64,000 nt of DNA from Anthracocystis setariae (taxonomy: Eukaryota; Basidiomycota; Ustilaginomycetes; Ustilaginales; Ustilaginaceae). Shown here one piece after another: positions 31,308 through 39,020 of the stretch. The position numbers were made by a program, and so were the translations under genes. Within the stretch, counting starts at the first letter, position 1; each line of letters opens with the position of its first letter. The stretch is from assembly GCA_928724745.1 (NCBI GenBank), contig CAKMXJ010000010.1, positions 434,001 through 498,000 of the forward strand, in the 5' to 3' direction. A model generated the notes under the pieces. The model was not told the origin of the DNA and made no database searches. It saw only the letters and a list, made by a program, of their open reading frames with translations.

Positions 31308-32129
31308 ATGATCGCGTCCAACTCTCGCCTGTTCATGTTGGTCTCGGCGTTCGCATGCCTCTTTTGCTGGTTCGCACTCAGCGATGCCTCTCCCGTGGAT
31401 GCTTCGCCTTCCGGCCTCGACCATTCGCACTTGGTCAAACGTATGGATGATTTCCACCAATTCGAAAAGCGAATGTATCGCATCCCCCGTGGAGGTGACG
31501 GAATCCAACCGTACGACTTCTACAACGGACCCATGTTCGTCCGTCCTCGCGAACCTCCTCAACTGACCGAAGCTCAAATCGAATCCGAATTTTCCAACGC
31601 CATTCACCACAATGGAAAACCGATCCTGTACGCCGACGAAATCGTTCCCAACACTGCCCATCGCGCTATCCACGCCTACGATGACTTCTACCTCGTCCCC
31701 AAGCGTCCGCAAAATCCTGTGCTACCTCAGCACTATTCGCAAGTCACCCGACTCGATTATTCAGGTCGATTGAGTGGTACTCAGTGGGATTCGCTGTACG
31801 CTCGGGTGAAAGCTGCCGAGGATGCCGGCCAGACATATGGTCAGGTTCATAAAGCGATCCTGTACGGTCGACCCTTCAAGCCGGATCCTCAACGCTCCGA
31901 TCACAACCTGTTCGGGTTGACCGGTAGCCCAAAATGGACCAAGGTGGAGAAAAAGGCCACACGGTTTCCCATCGCTACCTCGGATTTGTATCGGATCCGT
32001 CAGGAGTTGAACAACAACCGCATGGTGATCACGTCGAACGGTGACACCGGAAGGTTCCACGGCTACGTGCTGAACAAGTCCGGAAAGGTGTTCTTCAAGG
32101 ACATCACCGATCTGATCAGGCTCCATTGA
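31308..32129 (+). CDS. Secreted protein with Kex2-like sites, candidate effector
   Basis: The 273-aa protein has a clear signal peptide: a hydrophobic core LFMLVSAFACLFCWFALSDA, with cleavage near residue 27-28. Three dibasic KR sites follow (LVKR, FEKR and VPKR), so it may be processed by Kex2 in the Golgi. The mature part contains no cysteine and is rich in Tyr, Pro and basic residues. Its C-terminal 60 residues (from SPKWTKVEKK) look compact and may fold. I know no family for it. It opens a zone of secreted-protein genes that continues beyond the transposon block, the context in which smut effectors usually occur. A role in plant infection is inference only. Confidence 0.75.
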   Translation: MIASNSRLFMLVSAFACLFCWFALSDASPVDASPSGLDHSHLVKRMDDFHQFEKRMYRIPRGGDGIQPYDFYNGPMFVRPREPPQLTEAQIESEFSNAIHHNGKPILYADEIVPNTAHRAIHAYDDFYLVPKRPQNPVLPQHYSQVTRLDYSGRLSGTQWDSLYARVKAAEDAGQTYGQVHKAILYGRPFKPDPQRSDHNLFGLTGSPKWTKVEKKATRFPIATSDLYRIRQELNNNRMVITSNGDTGRFHGYVLNKSGKVFFKDITDLIRLH

Positions 32130-33012
32130 TACGTGCACTGCTTCTCGACGCTTTTCTGCCAGTTGCTCAGGCTGGACGCACAGGAAAGACAGCGGGGAGG
32201 TTGGCCTGGAGTGGCCGTACAGGCCCACATGGTGTGTCAGAATGGTGGTCAACCGCAGGCGGGGCCACGGGCAGGCTTTACTTCATTTTGTCATTTCACA
32301 AGTGTTTGTCCCACCTATCGTCTTCATGTCGCTCCGAAATTGTATGCAGTCACTCTGTCGATACAGTGTGTGGGCTGTGGTGGGGATCAAGTGCTGATCC
32401 CGCACTCCTTTCATAGCCGAGGATGCGGATCGACTCTTCCTTGCGAGTTGATCGCATGTTGAGCTGAGACCAGGACACGTCATCATGGGATGAATGCACT
32501 ACGGAGTCGTAGCACGAAACCGAATCATCCCGGTTCAATACCCCGACCAACCCATGCCCCGCAGTGCAAATCGAGCACTAGCGCGTCTAACCCAAGCCGA
32601 ACACTTTTGCACGCCAACATGGCTTTCTCGCCATGCGACTCACCCACGGCCGTCCGTTTCAGAGTGGGAACTACAAAGATCAAGGATTGGAACAAGGTCG
32701 GAAGAGACGCGGAAAGATTACCGGTGGCTTCCAAACAAGGCTAGCGAGTTGCGATAGCGAGTTGCGTATCAGCCTACAGGAGGCCGGTATGATCGTGACT
32801 ATCGACCCACGCAGACCAAAGAACTTGATGGATTCCAGTTGGGCAAGACAGGTGAGGTCGTCTTTCACCATTTTCGTGACCTTTGATATAATCACACCCC
32901 GGCAGCCCCTTTCAGCGTATTATTGCGCATTACAATTCTTTCCTCTACTCACACTCAATACACTCGTTAAACGTTGGCATTCACAACGTAAAAGTACAGT
33001 AGAGTTGCTGTT
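32130..33012. other. Intergenic, no gene seen
   Basis: This 883-bp spacer lies between the stop codons of the secreted-protein gene and the convergent P450 gene. Only short frames without features occur. Confidence 0.5.
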
Positions 33013-34692
33013 TTAGATATGGTTCAGTGGAACGAGCTCGACATAAAGATCGTGAGCCTCCAAGAACCATGCGCTCCTACCCTGAAAACAAGGCTGTCTC
33101 CGCTTCCCCGATCCCCCATCTCGAGCATCCGGATGAGCCGCTGGTTTCTTGACATCATACCTCAGCAGAATCTCCGGGATGATCTTGGACAATTCCATCA
33201 GACTGATATTTTTACCAATGCAAGCCCTCGACCCACCACCAAACGTCATGTTGAAACGCTCGGTAGCCTTCCTACCTTCCTCGCCCCGCTCAAGCCATCG
33301 CTCAGGACGGTACACTTGCGCATCCGCACCAAACGCCTCGGTGTTTCGATGGAGGACGTAAGGGCTGATCCCAACCGTGGTACCGGCGGGGATGAGGTGT
33401 GGGTTGCGCCCAATCACTGCACCGCCGGCAGGGACATAGCGGGGAAGGTCCATCGAGATGGGCGGCGAGAGTCGCAGTGCCTCCTTGATACACGCTTGAA
33501 GATACTCGAGCTGGGAACCTTTGGCGTACTTGACAGGCGTTGAAAGGTTGCCGCATTCGACAGCTGCGTCGATCTCTTGGCGGAGCTTAGCGTAGCAGCG
33601 AGGGTTTTCGAGGAGGTAGCCAAAGAAGATGGTGAGAGAGGTCGCAGTGGTGTCGGAGCCAGCGGACATCACGGATGAGGCCGAGAAGAGGACTTGTTGC
33701 ATCGTATACTTCTGTTTTGTGTCAGGATCACGGGCATCCATAAACTTGGTGAGCATGTCCGGTCGTGAGGGTATGCCTCCATTATCGTGCACTTCTGCAT
33801 ATCTGGTTTGAATCCGAGACGTGGTCTTGTCTCCAATCACACTGCCTCCAGGCTGGCCAGTGATGCGAGGGAAAAGCCAAAGGATCCAAGAAGAAAGCAA
33901 GGGCATACAACCAGCGACGGCTCCCCATTGCGACAAGTTCAAGACCCCAGTCAAGAACCTCTCGTCATCCCTGCCTCGATGGAGGAGGTTGAACGACTGA
34001 CCAAACGCAAGCTCGCCCACAACATCCATGGCGAAAAAATGGAACCACGGATCCAGTTTTATGGCCTTGGTCTTGACCTTTTCGTGGTCGCCGTTCTCCT
34101 CGATCACGGCTTGTGTCTCGACGAGCTCATCAAGTCGCTTGAGTAGAAGCTCGGAGACATCTTCCACATACTCCTCGAGCTTGACAAGGCTGTTCATGCT
34201 GTAGGCGCTGGCGACTGCACGTCGGCGCTTGCTGTGTTGATGTGGATCGCGCTCGCTGAAGATCGAAGGATGAGCCTTGAACACCTGGAACGAACGGTAG
34301 AAGTTGGATTTTCGGAACTTGCTGGAGACGCCTTCGGAAAGACTGTAGATCGAGTTCATCGCACCGGTGTCGGAGAAGGAGAGGTGGGTAGGGCCTATGC
34401 GCACAACGTCGCCATGTTGCTTGTGAAGAGCATAGAGAGCCGGTGCATAATCTCCCTGCAAAGCGTGCCAGAAGCGCCAGAAGGGGATGCCGAGTCTGGC
34501 GGACAGAGGGCCTGGGTATCTAGAGAGAGGCGAGACGGCAACGTTGTACACCATCCATGCTGATAGAAGGACGATGACGGCGAGAACGAATTGCAAGGTG
34601 AAAGGAAGGCCCGAAAATGGTGTGAAGACTGTCTTGGCGATGGTGCCCACGACGGAGCTATCGCTGTTACTGAGCGGAAGTGTTGCCGTCAT
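33013..34692 (-). CDS. Cytochrome P450 monooxygenase
   Basis: This is a full-length 559-aa microsomal-type P450. An N-terminal membrane anchor (about residues 30-55) is followed by the proline hinge YPGPLSARLG. The oxygen-binding I helix reads SAGSDTTATS near 344, the ExxR pair lies in KEALRLSPP near 402, and the heme loop FGGGSRACIG near 492 contains the axial cysteine. The enzyme would hydroxylate or otherwise oxidise a lipophilic substrate on the ER using a P450 reductase. Overall layout recalls fungal pisatin-demethylase-like P450s, but that subfamily call is weak. No other secondary-metabolism gene sits beside it. A TATATAG element lies about 120 bp upstream of the ATG. Confidence 0.93.
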   Translation of the reverse strand: MTATLPLSNSDSSVVGTIAKTVFTPFSGLPFTLQFVLAVIVLLSAWMVYNVAVSPLSRYPGPLSARLGIPFWRFWHALQGDYAPALYALHKQHGDVVRIGPTHLSFSDTGAMNSIYSLSEGVSSKFRKSNFYRSFQVFKAHPSIFSERDPHQHSKRRRAVASAYSMNSLVKLEEYVEDVSELLLKRLDELVETQAVIEENGDHEKVKTKAIKLDPWFHFFAMDVVGELAFGQSFNLLHRGRDDERFLTGVLNLSQWGAVAGCMPLLSSWILWLFPRITGQPGGSVIGDKTTSRIQTRYAEVHDNGGIPSRPDMLTKFMDARDPDTKQKYTMQQVLFSASSVMSAGSDTTATSLTIFFGYLLENPRCYAKLRQEIDAAVECGNLSTPVKYAKGSQLEYLQACIKEALRLSPPISMDLPRYVPAGGAVIGRNPHLIPAGTTVGISPYVLHRNTEAFGADAQVYRPERWLERGEEGRKATERFNMTFGGGSRACIGKNISLMELSKIIPEILLRYDVKKPAAHPDARDGGSGKRRQPCFQGRSAWFLEAHDLYVELVPLNHI

Positions 34693-35196
34693 GATGCAAA
34701 GTTGCTGAGGCTACTGTGGTGAACAGGTAGCAGAGGGAAGCACAGATAAACAGGGTTGGGCCTGGGGCAAGTATGAGGAAAAGTAATGGCCGCATGGCCA
34801 GCCTCATTACTATATAGTTTCAGTGCGGGCCACGCAGCCGCTCGAAGCAGACCAGGGAGGATATGCTCCGGCCCGAGTCTGGCAGAAGCTGGGGTCGCAC
34901 CGTTTGCTACCTTACAGGCCACATGTGGGGAAAGGGGGACACTGGACCGTGTATTGTCATCATCAAGTTACTCTGCTGAAGCCAAGCGGAAACCATGTAA
35001 CGGCGTCCATTGCTCTGTGTCTTGAGACTGCTGAACAAGGTCGGATGTGTCGTGTGGAGCTGCGAGTGTGGGGTGCATAAGAGCTTCAACATGTGTCAAC
35101 CAACGCCGACTCCGACTGATACTTAACTTGCCGGCATTTCCAGCTCTGCCACTTTAGAATTGCTTTTGCTTCTCGTCCGACACGCGCCAGCCGCTC
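34693..35196. other. P450 upstream region up to the transposon
   Basis: These 504 bp hold the P450 promoter (TATATAG on the minus strand near 34810) and otherwise no recognisable feature. The copia element starts at its right edge. No open gene is obviously interrupted by the insertion. Confidence 0.5.
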
Positions 35197-35201
35197 CTTA
35201 C
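35197..35201. repeat. Target-site duplication of the copia element (left)
   Basis: CTTAC directly precedes the 5' LTR and is repeated at 48377-48381 directly after the 3' LTR. Five bases is the normal Ty1/copia duplication length. Confidence 0.88.
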
Positions 35202-35392
35202 AGTTCAAGGGGGACGTGTCTCTCAGAACTGAAAATTGGATCTGAGAGACACGTCCCCCACTGTGCTGTGCTGCCTAAAATTCCTGCAGAAATTTGGGCC
35301 TCCAGGAACTTGGAAATTGGAAATTAGAAATTCTCACTCTGCTCACCTGTACACTAGCCTCACGTCTATCATCAATCAAGCACCCTTCAACT
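35202..35392 (+). repeat. Copia 5' LTR
   Basis: This 191-bp direct repeat is matched by 48186-48376 with no difference that I can find. It begins AGTTCAAGGG and ends CCCTTCAACT, a 10-bp terminal inverted repeat with one mismatch. The ends are AG...CT instead of TG...CA. It contains a perfect 19-bp inverted repeat. Confidence 0.92.
35209..35259 (+). repeat. Perfect 19-bp inverted repeat (hairpin) in the copia 5' LTR
   Basis: Arms 35209-35227 and 35241-35259 are exact reverse complements with a 13-base spacer. The arms begin with five G and end with five C. The same structure is at 48193-48243 in the 3' LTR. RNA or single-stranded DNA from this region would form a very stable hairpin. Confidence 0.93.
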
Positions 35393-35409
35393 GATTAAGA
35401 GTCTGAAGC
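35393..35409 (+). other. Primer-binding site matching an internal region of tRNA-Lys(CUU)
   Basis: The bases immediately after the 5' LTR read GATTAAGAGTCTGAAGC. The reverse complement contains GACTCTTAATC, the conserved anticodon loop and flanking stem of eukaryotic tRNA-Lys(CUU). The match ends near tRNA nucleotide 40 rather than at the CCA end, as expected for half-tRNA priming in Drosophila copia and some Candida elements. No TGG start, the usual mark of 3'-end priming, is present. Confidence 0.75.
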
Positions 35410-35415
35410 TTCAGA

Positions 35416-36462
35416 ATGCCGCCATCCACAAGAGCTGGTCAGGTAGGAAGAGGGGATGATGATCAAGCCGCAGTAGCAAGTGGTCCACAGGAAGGACTAC
35501 TGACTGAGTGCGTTAGGATCTTGCAACTGGCAAACCCAACGCTCAGCACAGAGGAAGCCCTGGTCCACGCAATGGGTGTGCTCAGAGTCAGCAACCCACC
35601 AGTCCATCAAGAAAGAGAGAAGATCCCAAAAGACGTATCAAGCTCCATCACACACATCAAGAAACTGAACGACAGCAACTGGCACACATGGGAGCCCACC
35701 TTCATTGACTGTATTCAGAGAGTACACCATGCCAAGGAAATCCTGTACGGTATCATTGCACCTGGCAATGAAGACTACGATGAAGATCTAGATAAAGCAC
35801 TGGTAGGCCTCATCCACTCCAGCTGTGACAATAGCCCAGAAAGCCGCATCGACACTTACACTGTCAGAGGTGCCGATGAAAAGGTCCAGCTGGGTAGCAC
35901 CCTTTACGCCAAGCTCAAGAAGGCGCTAACCCTGAATGATGCTGTCAAACTTTCTGGACTGCAAGACCGCATTCACACAGTGCGCCTGCACAACCGTGAC
36001 GTGGTTAGATTGGGCAGAGAGTTGGACACCATCTGGAATGACGCTGCCCGTCTTGGCAAGCGCCTGGATGAAGACCTTAAGACTTCAACGCTGTACCGCT
36101 GCACTGCCCAAGATTGGTACTATGCAAATGCAGTTGATGCACTCAAGACAGCTAGACCTGACTGCACATACGAAGAAGCATACCATGCACTGGCCAAGAA
36201 ACAGCAAGATGGGGAACTCTCTGGCCGTATCAAAGGTGCAGCTAGGGTTGCAACCAGCACCGGGCAACACGATCAACGCTCTACCATGCAAGCACCCAGA
36301 GGCAGGCGTGATCCCCGCAACCCATCAGCTCCTCCCAAGTGCTACAATTGTGGGCAGCCAAACCACATTGCGCGCAACTGCACCAATCCCAATCCCTCCC
36401 AATTTCCGGCACCCAACACGGCAGAGCCCACTGCTCACCTGGCCCAGGAGACAGAGGAATAG
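35416..36462 (+). CDS. Copia Gag with CCHC zinc knuckle
   Basis: This is a 348-aa capsid/nucleocapsid protein. The middle resembles the UBN2-type gag region of copia elements (LNDSNWHTWEPTFIDCI near residue 82). A basic stretch precedes a single CX2CX4HX4C knuckle, CYNCGQPNHIARNC (about 312-325), which binds the RNA genome. The frame ends in UAG at 36460-36462. The same frame continues open after the stop straight into the protease, so Gag is either terminated here with partial readthrough or cut off by a point mutation. ATG 35416 follows the primer site by six bases. Confidence 0.9.
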   Translation: MPPSTRAGQVGRGDDDQAAVASGPQEGLLTECVRILQLANPTLSTEEALVHAMGVLRVSNPPVHQEREKIPKDVSSSITHIKKLNDSNWHTWEPTFIDCIQRVHHAKEILYGIIAPGNEDYDEDLDKALVGLIHSSCDNSPESRIDTYTVRGADEKVQLGSTLYAKLKKALTLNDAVKLSGLQDRIHTVRLHNRDVVRLGRELDTIWNDAARLGKRLDEDLKTSTLYRCTAQDWYYANAVDALKTARPDCTYEEAYHALAKKQQDGELSGRIKGAARVATSTGQHDQRSTMQAPRGRRDPRNPSAPPKCYNCGQPNHIARNCTNPNPSQFPAPNTAEPTAHLAQETEE

Positions 36463-38546
36463 GAACTCGGGTGCACCTATCTTGCAAATGGCCGCTACCA
36501 GCAAGCGGTAGACAAACTCTGGATTGTTGACTCCGGAGCAACTCATCATATGGTAAATGATCGGAATATGTTGCTCACCTGGACGGACAAAACAGGACAG
36601 ATCAGCACAGCAGGAGATGAAAAGCTTCAAGTGAAGGCTATAGGAGATGCGTCACTCCAAGTTGGGGATGCAACAATCCAACTACTGGATGTACTCTACG
36701 TGCCAAAACTTAATGCAAATCTATTGTCTGTACAAGGCTTGATAGAGAATGGTGCACGTGTAACCTTCGATGAACACGGAACTGTCATTAGGCAGAATGA
36801 TGGTACTCAAGTACACTACAAGAGAAACAGGAAGCAAGGGCGTTTTGAAGTGCATGGACAAGCACTTGCCCTAGAACTAGAAGAAGCATTGGACGATGTC
36901 CCAGAGGACAGCCAGAACACAGGAACAAACCACGATAGCAAGAAAGACAAGGATAGCCAACTGTGGCACGAAAGATTTGGTCACCCAGGACGAGACAAGA
37001 CAAAGCAGATTCAAGAGCACTACCTGGGCACCGATAGCAAATTGGAACACGAGTCAAAGAACTGCAATGCCTGCAGCCAAGGCAAACAAACAAGGGCCAG
37101 GATGGGCCATTCCAAGACGGAACGTGCAGCAGCACCGTTGGAGCTAGTTCACATTGACCTGATGACAAACTATAAGGGTCATGCCAATTACCATTATGCA
37201 CTGGTGGCTGTTGATGATTTCTCGTCACTGATTTATGTGGAACCACTTTGCACCAAAGGCAGTGCACTCCATGCACTGAAAAGGTGGATCACAAAGATGG
37301 AACGGACAACAGACAGAAAACTCAAGACACTGCGCAGTGACAACGGTGGGGAGTGGCTCAGCCAAGAGGCCCTGGACTGGCAAATCCAGGAGGGATTCAA
37401 ATGGCAAAAGACAGTGCCAGGAATTAGCATTCAAAATGGACGTGCAGAGCGGGCAATCAGGTCAGTCCAGGAGAAAATGCGGGCAATGCTCATCGGCCGA
37501 GGCTGCCGCAGAGAATTATGGCCTTATGCAATTACTGCTGCAGCACACGTGATGAACCTGACACCGTCAGTCACAGGGTCCATCCCACATGAAAAATTCT
37601 ACGGCACCACAGCACATGGGCTTGTACAACAGCTCCGTGTGTTTGGCTGCCTGGCATGGGTACACATTCAGCCAAAGGAGCAACGGAGCTTGCAGATGGG
37701 CAAACATGGTGCAAGAGCATTACCAGCAATCATGATTGGATATGATGATGAACACAAAGCATGGAAGTTCTGCAATCCAGACAAGCCGTCATCAATCCGA
37801 TGGAGTAACTCTGCAACCTTTCATGAGGACAAGGGTTGGAGCAATCGCATGCAGGTGATGGAGCACCCCTTGCACAATGTTACAGGGACTCAGGATCTGG
37901 ATGCAGTACCACTGGACAATGATGACGACACTGCATCAGAGGCAGCGGTTGAAGACCTGCTGCCAGCAATGGACAATGCAGTTGGCTCTGCCAACACAGC
38001 TGCCCTAAATTTGGACCCCACACTAAAGGAGGCAATGAACAGCGGTGATGCGCAACTGTGGAAGGAAGCAATACGCAAAGAGCTCGAGGGATTGGAGGCA
38101 ATGGGCACATGGGAAATAGTAGACCATCCCCCTGGCGCACCGCTAGTGGACTCCAAGATAGTTCTCCGCTTAAAGCTGGACGCTGATGGTGTACCACTCA
38201 AGCACAAGGCCCGTCTTGTGGCAAGGGGGTTTATGCAAAGAGAAGGCATTGACTATCAAGAGACCTTCTCACCGGTTGCACCCCTTGGAGCCATTAGAGC
38301 CATCCTTGCACTGGCGGTACAGAATGATTGGGAAGTCCATGCACTTGATATCACAATGGCATACCTCAACTCAACATTGAAGGAAGCTATATTCATGAAG
38401 CCACCGGAAGGTTCTGATGTACCAGCTGGAAAGGTGTACAAGGTGGTCAAGGGCCTGTATGGCCTCAAACAGTCTGGACGGGAATGGAACTTGGAGTTTG
38501 ACAAGTCCCTGCGGCGCATTGGATTTTGTCAGGTAGAGTGTGCTCC
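36463..38546 (+). pseudogene. Copia Pol, 5' part: protease, integrase and start of reverse transcriptase
   Basis: This is in the same frame as gag, directly after its UAG. The protease active site DSGATHHM lies near 36527-36550. The integrase zinc finger (HERFGH ... CNACSQGK) is at about 36966-37085, followed by the catalytic core with VAVDDFSSL and LRSDNGGEW and the third acidic residue in QNGRAERAI. The reverse transcriptase starts at about 38060 and includes LDITMAYLNSTL and KGLYGLKQSGREW. The coding sequence is broken at 38546 by the chromovirus insertion, so no complete Pol can be made from this copy. An ATG at 36550 exists but lies past the protease active site and is unlikely to be the native start. 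Confidence 0.92.
38542..38546. repeat. Target-site duplication of the nested chromovirus (left)
   Basis: GCTCC precedes the chromovirus 5' LTR and is repeated at 47073-47077 after its 3' LTR. Confidence 0.92.
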
Positions 38547-38982
38547 TGTTACGGCTGGATGGGGGGCCCCAGCCAGCGCGCCACGGGAGTGCCGCCAGGC
38601 GCGTGCCGCGCGATGTGTGGCCACTAGGGCGCGCCGCGCGGTACGCCGTGAAGGAGGGGGCGCGCCACGCGTGACATGACAAGGTCCACCCCGCGATTCA
38701 GGACCGCGCGCGGCCTACGTTCCGTTGCGCGCCGCGCGGTACGCGTGATGCTTTATAAGTGAGCAGCCGCGCGTCACCTCCCTGTCGTCCGCTCGTCGAA
38801 TGTATTCTTAGTTACCTTGAGTAATAGCGAATATCAGACCCAACGGTAGAACCGTTAACCTCAGGATCGTGCTCGGTGACTCTCGTGGCCACCACTCCCG
38901 CCACGCGCTCTCAAGCCCAAGCCTCGCGCACCGCGTGCCACGCCGCACAGTCAGGAGGTTGTCAGACCCTTGGCGCTTAACA
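38547..38982 (+). repeat. Chromovirus 5' LTR
   Basis: This 436-bp LTR has canonical TG...CA ends and matches 46637-47072 base for base as far as I can read. It contains a TATAA box at 38754-38758. The ten-base segment GTCGAATGTA at 38795-38804 is complementary to bases just after the LTR. Confidence 0.94.
38754..38758 (+). promoter_or_regulatory. TATA box of the chromovirus LTR
   Basis: TTTATAAGT is the only good TATA element in the LTR, about 40 bp upstream of the predicted self-priming segment. The copy in the 3' LTR is at 46844-46848. Confidence 0.6.
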
Positions 38983-38983
38983 T

Positions 38984-38993
38984 TACATTCGAC
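38984..38993 (+). other. Putative self-priming site of the chromovirus
   Basis: TACATTCGAC starts one base after the 5' LTR and is the exact reverse complement of 38795-38804 inside the LTR, about 41 bp downstream of the TATA box. In Tf1-type elements the first bases of the transcript fold back on this position and prime minus-strand synthesis. No tRNA 3'-end match (TGG...) is seen here. Confidence 0.65.
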
Positions 38994-39020
38994 CTACCCG
39001 TCACCCCGCACGCTCAAACA

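Noticed and set aside
36550..36552. ATG as an independent start for copia pol
   Set aside because: It lies within the protease active-site region; starting there would remove the catalytic aspartate.
38570..38679. Apparent C-terminal extension of copia pol into the chromovirus LTR
   Set aside because: This is readthrough into the inserted LTR; the native continuation is at 47078.
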